From Phoenix dactylifera (taxonomy: Eukaryota > Streptophyta > Magnoliopsida > Arecales > Arecaceae): a stretch of 64,000 bases of DNA. A model generated the notes under the pieces. That model was not told the origin of the DNA. It did no database searches and saw nothing but the letters and a program-made list of their open reading frames with translations. The DNA lies in NCBI RefSeq assembly GCF_009389715.1, contig NC_052392.1, positions 31,141,575-31,205,574 on the forward strand, in the 5' to 3' direction. Within the stretch, counting starts at the first letter, position 1. The number at the start of each line of letters is the position of its first letter. The position numbers and the translations under genes were made by a program. Shown in pieces: positions 46,920 to 58,490 of this stretch.

Positions 46920-49900
46920 GCACAAGCCATGTAAAGGGCTTCCTCCAAACCTAGCTGAAACCACTGCTCACCCTTGTCGCAAGTGTTGCTCTGCCAGCCA
47001 AAGCACGAACCGTTCAGCTAATCAAGCCAGCTATAGCTCAGCTTCATGGAGAGAATTGCATGTAATTCTAATTTAGTCAGAGAGGACTGAAGTTGTGTAA
47101 CTATTCTTGGCATGGTATTGGCTTCGGCAACATCTGCTCCTCCTTTTCCCTTCCATCGCCGCTTCATGATTTCCGTTGGCAAGTGTTAAAATGGAGTTTC
47201 GCTAGAGAGTTCATGTGGAAGAATTAGAATTAAGCAGCTGCAGAAGAAACTGGTATGGACTTATTGGACGTGGTTGGTTGAGGACCTATGGTGGATCGAA
47301 TAAAGCGCAGAAGAAGAAAATAGTAGCTACTTCCAAGGAGCTAAGCCTCCTTAGATTGCAAAATGCAAGGGAAAACACTTCTGTAATATTTATTCATCAT
47401 GCAGAGAGGTTATATAATCTCTTACAATGCTCTAATAAAGAAAACTACAATTCAGCTGGACCATTATTGTCTCAACTTCTAATTTCAAAAAAATCATAAC
47501 TAATTGAGAACAATTCCCTTATTTAAGATACTGCAAATATAGATAGAATATAATCAGCTAATTATTGGCAATCCTACCTAACCAGTCAATTCTTGCCTCT
47601 CAATTTGATCTTCTAAAATAGTCAAGGCCAGCACATAACAGAAACACAAAAAGTTTTCCAATGTATTGGATGGCGTTTGATGCATGATGCAAAAAAGCTT
47701 GCACATAATTACTTTGGAGATGTTTCATATCAAGGTGGCCTGCCAAAACTGGTTTGAGCATTTTGAGAAACAATCAAAACCATCCTACAATTGGAGTAAT
47801 TGCAGATGACTTAATAGTTGCATAACAAGTTCATCAAATATATTTCACCAAACAAAAATGCTTTAGTAACTCAAAACGGTCATCAACTCTCATGCATCTT
47901 AAATTTGTTTCAAGTTCCCGAGTCGGTAGACTCACTATTTTCAAGCTGACAAGAATTATGTGAAAAATCCATAACTGAGGTCTTGCGGCGTCATCGAGGT
48001 TTGCAGATTATTAATGGTTTCAGCACCTCCAATTACATTTATAAGAAGCAGGGAAAAAGATAACAGCCAGCATAACACATTATTCAGCACCATAGCAAGT
48101 CGTTAAACATAAATAATAGCCGTTATTTTCTCTCGTACCTTTCTCTAAATACAGTATAATTTTTCAAAATTCAAATATTTTGTATAAACTTTCAATGGGA
48201 TCACAGTTTTTGTAAAGAAATCACAACTCTGTAATCATGTACCCCATCGATCATACCATTCCTAGTGTATCTATCTGTATGTGGTATTGAGGTTATTAAA
48301 TCCAGGCCATGAAACAAAAGACAGATGGAATCGATACATAGAAAAGGGCAAGAAGGACTTGAGGAATTGGTGGACAATGATTTCTTCAGCTTTTGCTTTG
48401 ATGTTGCTCTCAGAGGCAGTATCACATGACATAAATAAGTTGGTTGGCAATCCAAACAGGCTCTTAAATAAGACAGCTATCAGCATCAAAATTTTACATC
48501 ACCTTTCTGCTACCATGATCACCTGACTTCACTGTTCATTGCAGCGTCCAAAAGCAGACGTTCTTACAGCATGATGTCATTCTGGCAGTATGTTTGTGGC
48601 TGAAGTCTTAGGGGTGCAAGAGGGGGAAAGCATGTGAAGCTACATAGTTTACCCTGATTTTTAACAGTAAGTAATTATAATTCTATATGGACTGCAGAAT
48701 ATAATTCTATCTCCTGTTTGATGCAATAACTCTATTCTGATTATTATAAAAACTCATTTGTTCTTGAGGCAGTAGCTTACCTTTTTCCTTTTGATTGTAG
48801 GAGTCTTCGGTCTCTCTTTTTTGTTTACTTTCAAATGGTCAATTATTCTAGATGGAAACAATGAGAGGTAGAAACTAATTCTATGTCGCGTAATCCGGTG
48901 CAAATAAGCATTGGGTCTTTCATGCAAGCATGGATCTGCTTCATGGTCTTGGTTAGACTAGTTTGAAATATGATATCCTGCCAAAATGCCTCACCATGGT
49001 CCCCTACCCAAGATTAGATGGATGGCAGCTATTGACATGAGAAATGGTGGATGGATGGATCATTGCTTTCTGCTTGCACCAAATTGGAGAACATCATTGA
49101 CCATATGCTCTCTGTTGTGGTCCAATATAATGTTGTAGCACAAACATCAGTCCCTATCACAAAGCTAAATGGTCGGCAAAGCTTCGTGGCTCTGCGACCG
49201 CACGGAATGGGGCGGGGTGATCTTTCAAACCTTGCTAGTCCACAGCTGCACAGCCACAGGTGTTGAGGTGATGGATGTTCCTTGAATGCATGACAGGTTA
49301 GTTTCTTGTGCTTCCACCCAACACCATATTTTAGGGCTAATGACTTGTATGGTCTTCGCTGGACTTGATCAATGAGTCAGATATTGAATCACTAATTCAG
49401 TCTTCTAAGACATTTTGCATACGTTACCAAAGAAGTCAGAGGCATGCAAATCCTCCCCTGGCTTTGATTGACTAGTAGACACCTAGATTCCTCTAACGGT
49501 CGTTTGCATTCTTTTTCATTGAAGTCAATCGAATAATTCGGTGTTACGTATGTGTTTGTTAGTAATCATATAGTGGACTCCACCTCCATGATTTCATAAA
49601 ATATATGCCAAATTAGCTGTCATCTTGATATGTTTCTAGCTCTGTTTCTCATAGCATTGGTAACCTGAAATTTTTTTTAAGCATGATAAATATATCATTC
49701 AGCATGCAGCCAGAGCATCGGCAGTTAAAGACCTATCAAGCAATCAAGGAAACATTCTGGTGTAGAGGTTAGACTCTCCTTTTCACTGTTGTCTCTTGAT
49801 TAAAGAGGAGCATGAAATACAGGGTTGGTTCATTTACTGCATGCCGAATTGAAGGGGTGATAGACTTTTAAGTTTTAACAATGCATGTATTTCGAGGTTT

Positions 49901-50778
49901 TTCTTTTGTAACCTTCGGACTAATCTTATTGAACATGCATAGATTTTGATACCTTGGCATCCATCCATTCATATCTGGCAATACTTTTTCAGCTTGTTGC
50001 GTATACTGTTTCTTTGTTTTTTGTGAAATAGTTTTAAGGTGATCTTCCATCACATGTGTTTGAAAGGTCTCTCTGTTTACTGTGATTCCTGAAATCAGGA
50101 TTGCGACAAACTGAAGCAGATTTCCAGCAAAGAGTTCATGACCCGAGGATGATGCCGGAGGCTATGGTGGCACAGGCTGGGGACTGCAATGCTTCGATCC
50201 ACGTAATGCTGATACCAGTAGGAACCAACAAAACAAAGAACTTAAAAAATCTAGGATTCATATCACGTTCTATGTTTTAAATGTTTTGTTTTTTTAACAT
50301 ATTCAATGACAATGCAGCATTTCTACCTTAGTACAGTTGGAGCTGAAGCTGTCTAAAGGCTTGTCTCTGCCTCTGTAATCGAAACCATGTATAAATTAAG
50401 TAGAAATCCTTGTCTCGGAGTACTCCTGAGTCTCAAGAAAAAACAAAACATTGAGGGATTACTATAATGGCCGGCCATGGCTCATAGGTCTCAACGCTTA
50501 TCAAGCCACTTGGTGCAACACAGCTTCAAGACTTGTTTTCTGAACAATTTGGTGATCTCCAACTGTTCTATTGGTTGATGTTCCATTTCTATCAATGTTC
50601 TTCAATATCACAACTGTGATATTATTGAGTGTTAACAAATAGAGAGGCTTCTATATTCCTTATAACTACTACATCAATATTATATACTGACCACCAGACC
50701 TCATCACCGTTACAAAAACTATAGTTCTGTTTTCATATGCTTTTGTTTATGGTTCATGGCATTTCAGTAATCCTTTAT
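46920..50778. other. Gene-free spacer
   Basis: No recognisable gene on either strand. The longest frames (47215-47499 +, 48201-48526 both strands) carry no known motif and overlap each other. Confidence 0.5.
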
Positions 50779-51160
50779 TGTGAGGAACCGTGCATGCGTG
50801 TCTTTAGCCCCACATCGGTCATTCGCTAGATAGATCTTGGGTACTTATATAAGATCAAGAAACCCAAAAAAATATCTTCCGACTAGTTTTTTTGGATGAG
50901 GTTCTGAATTGTTGGAAATGGTATTAGAGCAGACCCGGCCCATAACTTATGTAAACTAGGGAATACTTGACCACGGGCCGATCGTGATACTTGTGATTAG
51001 ATTTGAATGGATTTCAACTCCTAGTCTAACAAGAACGTCAGGGCGTAAATGAGAGGAGCATGTGAGGAACATCGGTTATTCACTAGATAGATCTTGGATA
51101 CTTATATAGAATCAAAAAATCCAAAAAAAATATCTTTCAGCTATCACAGTTGATATCAAA
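50779..51160 (+). mobile_element. TRIM retroelement, right LTR decayed or truncated
   Basis: The left LTR starts TGTGAGGAACCGTG (50779) and contains CCCACATCGGTCATTCGCTA and TAGATCTTGGGTACTTATAT. It is followed at 50919-50930 by TGGTATTAGAGC, one mismatch from the initiator tRNA-Met primer site. The second LTR starts TGTGAGGAACATCGG at 51061, just after the purine-rich ATGAGAGGAGCA. It keeps TAGATCTTGGATACTTATAT but lacks about 20 bp near its start and diverges after 51150. The interior is about 130 bp and non-coding. Confidence 0.8.
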
Positions 51161-51742
51161 TTTTTAATAGATCAATTGCAGCTTTATACTTTTATGTTCA
51201 TAACCATGTCACCCAAAACATATGATGCTTCTATGCATGAAATGCAGCTACTTGATCATTTATTTTTTAGGGATAGAGAAGAGGACTATCTAGATCTGTG
51301 CAAGACTTTCACTTGTAAATCTAAAATTTTTGCTCAAATATCTCCCAGGTTCAAAATTTTAAAGATAATACCACTCAAAACTCAAATTTTGATCTATGCT
51401 TGGTTACAAGAGAGTGTGACCACTAAACTAATGCCATAAACCTAATGCACTAACTACCATTCACGTTATGCAAAACGGACAAGGCGACAGGTAGTGGGAG
51501 TTAGTTGCTGTCCGTCCCGGCCGCAGCTTTGTTCCTTTCATGGACTATGTGGTGCTCCTTTTGCTCCCATGTGAACTGGAATTCCCTGTATCAGTCTTCA
51601 CGTGTCTTGTTATCATCTTAAACTTTAAATCATGTGAACTCAGATTCCTGCTTTGTAGCATATTTTATTCCAAGTCGGCCATAATATTCTATCTTCCGAA
51701 CCACAAGATCTTCCGCCAAGGGGAGCGGATACTAAATAATAA

Positions 51743-52501
51743 GGCTCTGTTTGGAGGAGCTGTTGGCAGTGGAAGTAGAGCTGTTGAAAGTAGAACTGTC
51801 TGAAGTAGAATTTTTATAAAAATCTGTTTACTGTTTGGTGACTAAATTTCTAAAATGCTGTGGCACTTTAACATGTATTTGATAAACAAACTGAGAAATT
51901 GAATTAAAAATTTTGTAGAAATCGAGCATGTTGATTCATCTAGCTTACATTTTCTAACAACCTGTCCAAATCCACCAGCCCAGATCCTAACCATTGGATT
52001 GCAGAAAGAAAGGAAAAAAAATATTAAGATCTTTTTTTCTCTTTCTCATAGAATTTGGATTAGATGAAGCTTGGTTGATATAGGGCTATCGTTAAATAGA
52101 CAACCCTAACTTTGTTTCATAGGTTAAACATTCTTATTATTTATTAAATTAGGTCATAATTGTGATTTTTTTAAGGATAGTGATAACTATGATCGAAGCT
52201 CAAATACCATCAATATCAACTTTCTGTGTATCTAATAGGCTCGGATTGCCAAGGAGCCCTATTCTTCAACATTATTATGAGTGAAAAAAAATTGTATGAA
52301 ATTACTTAAAAGAAAATTGTAGTTTACCTTTCTTACATAAAATTTGTGATTGGTCGATTGACATCTAAAGTCTTCACCATCGTTAGCTATTTTAATGTAT
52401 TGTATCAATCTCAACTGCCATATATAATTAATTAACTGATTGGTTAAGATTCGTAGACAAATTTGAACTATAAAATGAAAGCAAAACTCTCAAATACACC
52501 C
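51743..52501. mobile_element. PIF/Harbinger-like MITE candidate (759 bp)
   Basis: The left end is GGCTCTGTTTGGAGGAGCTG; the reverse complement of the right end is GGGTGTATTTGAGAGTTTTG. TAA lies on both sides (51740-51742 and 52502-52504), the usual 3-bp target duplication of this superfamily. Subterminal GAGCTGTTG(G/A)(C/A)AG units repeat at the left end. The match of the ends is imperfect. Confidence 0.4.
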
Positions 52502-52639
52502 TAAGCTCTCCCAACAATGATGATAGGAAGATATTTTTCCTTTAAATAAAAAAAAGAGACCCATCTTAATAAGTTTGTCAACTTCTCTTTGGACGGTTTA
52601 TTAAGCACGATCAAGGTGTTACCGTCCTTCCCTTCTATC

Positions 52640-53378
52640 CACTCGCCACGTGTCCACTTGGTCACCGCTCATTCTTATCATTTAAACCATATTTTCCGCT
52701 ATATAGCGTCCAAAATTCTCTGTCTTAATATTCTAAATATGGTAATATTTGCCCCAACAAGCTCACTAATTAATATAGAATTAATATAATCCGAGCGCCA
52801 ACTAATTTCCCTTCCTCGCGACTTATTCCTGTCAAAATTCCTCCACTGTTATCCAGGATAATAAGAACTACTATTCCCCGCTCTTCCCGGCGAATCATAC
52901 CGAAGACCGGAACCGGTCTTCGTCCGCCCGGCGCGCACCGCTCCCGACCGCATACGTGTGAAACCGGAACCGCCCTCCTCTCCCACGTGGCGCGGTCGCG
53001 TCTTCACTCGGTCAATTCACCGCACGCCATCCCGCCTTTTTTATAGCTTCTCCCTATCAAAATGATGGAAATGTTACGACGCTTTTCTTTCCTTTCTTTA
53101 TTTAGGAAAATCCACCGGCCTTCCTTTCCCCTTTTTCTTTCCCCATTCGCCGTCGAGCCCATAAAGATCCGCCATTGCCGAACTCCTCCCAAGCTTCAGG
53201 GTTTCCTTTATATTTCTCTCTCTCGCCCTCCAGCTCCGGTCCCGATCCTCTTCCATCTGCTCTAATAATTCACTAATTCGATCGAATTCTGGGGTTTGTG
53301 ATTGCTGAGGAGATTCTAGATCGCTGAATTCCGATGGTTTTGTGTTGAATTGAATTGATTTGATTTATTAAAGTGAGA
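52640..53378 (+). promoter_or_regulatory. Probable promoter and 5' UTR of the ROH1-like gene, with two G-boxes
   Basis: Two perfect CACGTG palindromes lie at 52647-52652 (context GCCACGTGTCC, ABRE-like) and 52984-52989 (context CCCACGTGGCG). A TATA-like TTTTTTATAG is near 53036-53045 and a second one (TTTATATTTC) near 53209, followed by a CT-rich leader (TCTCTCTCTCGCC). GC content is locally high from about 52880. Function as ABA- or bZIP/bHLH-responsive sites is inference. Confidence 0.45.
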
Positions 53379-54590
53379 ATGCCGGCCACGGAGTACCAGG
53401 GCTCGTCGGTGCCGTTTGCGTCGATAGGGCGGACGATCCTGAGCATCCGCCGCGACCAGCTCCACTCCATGGACGGCCACGACGGCGGCTCCAGCCAGGA
53501 ACAAGAGCTCGAGGCCTTCCAGCGCCACGTCGCCGACCTCTTCCTCGACCTCTCCTCCTCGGCCGCCGCCGGCGGCAGCGGCGGAGAGGACATCCTCTTC
53601 CTGTCCTGGGTCCGGAAGCTCCTCGACACCTTCCTCATCTGCCAAGAAGAGTTCCGCGTGATACTATTCAACAGCAAAGGGATCCTCTCTCGCCCGCCTC
53701 TCGACCGCCTCATATCCGACTTCTTCGAGCGCGGCGTGAAGGCCCTCGATGTCTGCAATGCTATTAGGGACGGGATCGACCAGATCCGACAGTGGAAGAA
53801 GCACCTCGAGATCGTTTTGGTGGCTCTCGATCCTTCCCACAAGACCCTCGGCGAGGGCCAGCTCCGCCGCGCCCGGAAAGCCCTCACCGACGTGACCATA
53901 CTCATGCTCGACGAGAAGGAAGCCGGCTCCGTCCTTAATCAACGCAACCGCTCCTTCGGCCGCAGCACCCCCGGCAAGGATGGCAACCACCACTCCGGCA
54001 GCCGCCACCCCGGCGGTCACTTCCGCTCCCTTTCCTGGAGCGTCTCCCGCTCCTGGTCCGCCGCCCGCCAGCTTCAAGCCATCAACAACAACCTCTCCGC
54101 TCCTCGGGGGAACGAGATCGCCGCCACCAGTGGCCTTGCTGTCCCCGTGTTCACTATGAGCTCCGTGCTGCTCTTCGTGATGTGGGCTCTCGTCGCTGCC
54201 ATCCCGTGCCAGGACCGCGGCCTTGGGACCCACTTCTCCATTCCCCGCAGCTTCGCGTGGGCGGCCTCTGTGCTGTCGCTCCATGAGCGGATCGTGGATG
54301 AGTCGAAGAAGAAGGACAGGAAGAATTCGAGTGGGTTGCTGAAGGAAATCCATCAGATTGAGAAATGCACTCGCCAGTTGGCAGAATTGATGGACTCGAT
54401 CCAGTTTCCATTGACCGAGGAGAAGGAGGCAGAGGTGAGGCAGGGAGTGCAGGAGCTGCTGGCGGTGTGTGATGCTTTGAAGGAAGGGCTCGACCCGCTG
54501 GAACGCCAGGTGAGAGAGGTGTTCCATAGGATTGTGCGCAGCCGAACAGAGTGCCTTGATAGCATAAGCCGGTCTCACATTCCAGAGTGA
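53379..54590 (+). CDS. ROH1: ROH1 / BYPASS1-like protein (DUF793), 403 aa, intronless
   Basis: A single open frame runs from ATG 53379 to TGA 54588-54590. The in-frame GTG at 53373 is not used because homologues start MPATxYQGS. From family knowledge, ROH1 proteins are plant-specific DUF793/BYPASS1-related proteins that interact with exocyst EXO70A1 and were linked to seed-coat mucilage deposition. Visible marks: start [63 protein letters not shown]; a low-complexity basic/Ser linker (about 195-235); [21 protein letters not shown]; one hydrophobic segment at about 254-276 ([18 protein letters not shown]); and the C-terminal [16 protein letters not shown]. The length fits the family. The CDS is far more GC-rich at third positions than its surroundings, as in many monocot genes. 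The paralogue number within the family cannot be decided from one gene. Confidence 0.93.
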   Translation: MPATEYQGSSVPFASIGRTILSIRRDQLHSMDGHDGGSSQEQELEAFQRHVADLFLDLSSSAAAGGSGGEDILFLSWVRKLLDTFLICQEEFRVILFNSKGILSRPPLDRLISDFFERGVKALDVCNAIRDGIDQIRQWKKHLEIVLVALDPSHKTLGEGQLRRARKALTDVTILMLDEKEAGSVLNQRNRSFGRSTPGKDGNHHSGSRHPGGHFRSLSWSVSRSWSAARQLQAINNNLSAPRGNEIAATSGLAVPVFTMSSVLLFVMWALVAAIPCQDRGLGTHFSIPRSFAWAASVLSLHERIVDESKKKDRKNSSGLLKEIHQIEKCTRQLAELMDSIQFPLTEEKEAEVRQGVQELLAVCDALKEGLDPLERQVREVFHRIVRSRTECLDSISRSHIPE

Positions 54591-57500
54591 ATTGTTTTGA
54601 TGCTGGTTATATGAGGAGTGGCATCAAAGGTGCGGTTTTTGCCAGTTTTATTATCGCGGGCTTATTTGTGTTTTGATTTTTTGGATGCAACCCATTAGAA
54701 GGAAGACATAGATAAGGAGAAGGAGCTGAAGAAATTTATCAAATGTCTCCTTCCACAATTAAGGTTAACCAGGTAGTGCTCCTGTATTTAGTTACCACTA
54801 TACATCCCATAAAAAGTGGATTGCATTTTTCAGTTATGTTTCTGATGATGTTTCCATGTGCTGCTTAGGTCTAATGTATAATTATCCAACCATTTTGTTG
54901 ATCCTTCAATCATCCATGATATTAGCAAACTCTGTGATTGTTTTCTGATTTCCATGGTACTATGTTCGCCTTGAAACTTCATATTTTGTAAATCTTCCAA
55001 TGGGTGTGAAATACAATGTTACCCATTAGTGAACAGTAATGAAGTTCAGAGAAGGAGTAATTTACTTCTTTGCTTCATATTGTGGTTGATGTGTAAAAGA
55101 GTCAGGAATCTTTGTTGGGTTATGAATTACCTGCCAAATATAACTGTTAGATGTTCATATGCGTTCTCCACAGTGAAGACAGACTTCTTTCACATTTCCT
55201 GCAGCAATTTCTCTGGTTCATGTAAACCCTTATTTATACTCCTAAACATAATCATTAAATATTTTATCTGCATGCCAGTTATTCTTCTATTTCAATTTTT
55301 AATAGATATATTTCTTTAACTAGTTAAATTTGGTGAAACATTTGGTCATATACATGGTAAGTACAGAATTTAGGATGATTCCATCAAGACCAAATATTTG
55401 TAATTCATTAATTTCTAGGACTGGAACATGTCAGATTTTAAAAAGTGAAAGTGCAAAGATATAGAATAGAAAATACCAAAAACATCAATTTAGTCCAGAG
55501 AATCTTTAAAAAGTTTCCATGTACTTCATAAAATGTTTGCAAAATATCATGATTATTTGTAAAAGTTGTGAGAAATTTATTAAAATGAGCCTACTTGTTG
55601 ACTCAGCGAAAAAATGGGGAAAATTTATGACAAAGTATTCAGATAATTTTTACGTTGGAGGATTTTGTTCTTACTGTCATGAGTATATGATTGCCTTTTT
55701 CCCCTAATGTATAGGCATATGCTATAACTGGTAACCAATGAAGTGGAATCTGAATCTTATGTAAGAAACATCTCCTAGTATGTGATCTAGAAGAACACAA
55801 ATGATAGAAGTCTACAAGCAGCCCTAGTAGATGTTGAAGGTCCAGCCTATTAGCAACATAAACGATATTGGATGCTAATAGCCTTCAGAGTCCAAAATGT
55901 TCTTTTTGGTTGATCAGTTTTGCACTAACATGTGTTTCCCAATACATAATAATGTTTCCTGAACTATCGGTTTGGAGTCACTTATAAAAACTTGGGAAGA
56001 GAAGAAGCCACAACTTTTTTGACAGTTGGCAGTCAGTTCCTTGTATCTTTAAGTTTATTATATTTTACACTTAGTTATTGATTTTGTATGTGCTGGAAAA
56101 ATCATAATTTTTTTCTTTTACCTAGACATTTGCTTGGATGTTGCGAGTTCTGTCCAATGAAAGAGCAAGAGCATCAGCTAATATTTTAAAAGACATTAGG
56201 AATCAGATAGGTAAGTTAATGTAATTATGGCTTTGTTATAGAGAAGCTATGGAAGATTGAGAGGAGAATAGTTAATTAAATTGAGGAGAATAATTTAAGG
56301 ACAGAAAAGAAGAAATATGTATCAAAAATAATCAAAAGCAAATCTGGACATTTATATGTTGAAGAGGAACTATTTGCATTTTAAAGATAGAAGGTGAGCT
56401 ATGAATGTAACAAGGTGTGATTTGGTATATGCTGTATTGAATGGTTCTCATGGTGTTCTAAAGATAGCTAACATCTTCTGTTTTTCACTACAAAAAGATA
56501 CGAAGGCTTTAGCTTAATTACTAGAACTTCTTTTCCGGCATTTCATGAGAATCATTGTTGGGAAGACCATTCTGGTTAACCTTCTGAAAACATTGGGCAT
56601 GCATGAGAGACATACCACAAATGTATGGAAACCTACCAGCTAAAGGGAGTAGAGGTAGCAGATCTTTTATCATCATATACTCAAGAAGGTTAAAGTTTGA
56701 AAACTTGACTGCTTCCAAATTTATTTTCTTGGTTAGCAAATTAGCAACTTGGCTCATCCTTATTGTTTTTGATCTTTGGCAGTTATAGATTTACTTGCAC
56801 TGAAAGTTGTGTAGAGGCTTATTTAAAAAAAAAAAAGATTCCTATTCTTTCTATTTTTTGCCTTAAGTTTGCTATGGTTGCCTTTCAACTTCCAAATAAT
56901 GATATACCTGTCTAGTTTTCTGCATCTATGATATGGATGTTTAGGTATATCCTACTAAAGGGACATAATCAAACATCATCTAGCATTTTCAGAAAGGGTT
57001 TCTTAATAGCTGTCTTTTTTTTTTTTTTTTTTTTGATTCCTACTCTTATATTGTAAGCTGAATCTTTATTTGAGTTATCGTGACAATTGGTTGTCATCGT
57101 GCCAATTCATAATCGGTAACCCTAACTGATTTATTTATGGTACTTAATAGTTTCCTTTAAGATGGCTTTAGCTTGGAAATCATATTTGATTGCATAGGTT
57201 GTCACATCTAAGGAATTTATTCTGTGGAGTAGAAAAGTTGAGCATTTGTCCATATGGATGTGATAATAACTTGAACTTGAACAAGGGAAGCCTGGCTTAA
57301 GCTCAACTTGTTTTGTTATTGAGCAGCTCATTCAATTTGAATCTCAACCTGACCTTCTCGTGAGCATCTTGTTTAAGAAATTTGGTGAGAGCATGAGATG
57401 CCTAAGTTATATGTGCGTATGTGTATATATGTGTGTTTGTGTATGTGAGTATATATATAGGATAAACACTAAAAATCATTAATTTTTGAGGCCTTTTATT

Positions 57501-58490
57501 CATGCATCAAATGAAAATAAATTGACCATTTCAACAATATATGATATCATGTGTCAGTTTTATCTGTAGTTTAGAAACATCCAAATTAGCTGCAATTTGA
57601 TTTGCATTAAAACATTTAATTCAAAGTCAGTGGTTTAGACTTGCAAATTATATGGTTTATGCTTATTTTTGCTCACGAGCTATTTTTCCACCATTTATTT
57701 TTTGCCAGCTCAATGTAGAGGCAAGAGACCTCTAAAAAAATTTTTCAAAAAAAAAATTGCGAGCTCAATCCCAGCCTAACTATGTATGTATGTCTGTAAT
57801 CTATATATTTCAATCTTGTAATTAAAATACATTATTTTTATGTAAATTATGTCAATTTTCCATAAAACAATATAAAATAATTTTAATTTATAATTAATAA
57901 CTGAAGTAACATATAATATTTAGAAACATTTAGTTGAGAATCTTATGATGATTTTTTAGCTATGCTTAATACAAGAGATTCTAAATTTATTAGATGCCTA
58001 TGATTGACATCTAAGTATCTTATCGATTATAGAGTGCTGTAAGGAGTAAAATGGCTCGTCAATGTCTTACAAAGCAACCAATTCCCCTTTTAAATCCAGT
58101 TATGTTCTCAAGGCACATGAGAGGATGAATGAGATAAGTAGTTTTGCCATAGGTGCAGAATTATTAAATGCCGTCGAATTTAGAATGATAATTCTGATCC
58201 AAAGATGTTGTCAGGAACAACCATTGATAACATGAACCATGGGAGAGTTGGAGAGGGAAATGTGGGGTTTTTGCTTCCCCAATTGGTGGCCATTTGACCA
58301 GGGCTGCAGTGTAAGGAAGAAAAAGAAGAGGAATGACTGACATGTAGCCATTGGCATGGCCATCAAACATTTCTCTAACCATATTGGAGACCAAATAATC
58401 AAGTTACAAGAACGGAGCTTGAGTTAGCTAGCCTAACCTCCAACAAAAAACCTCGTTCCCTCCATTTCCTCCTTACATGGTTGTGGCTTT
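54591..58490. other. ROH1 3' UTR and spacer
   Basis: The ROH1 transcript end is not marked by a clear AATAAA. Beyond it, the DNA is AT-rich with a T-run at 57010-57034. An exon-like open stretch at 56126-56210 is reported as an observation only. Confidence 0.4.

Noticed and set aside
53664..54578. 304-codon - strand frame opposite ROH1
   Set aside because: It is a shadow of the GC-rich ROH1 coding strand; Ala/Gly/His-rich with no homology, while the + frame matches DUF793 along its length.
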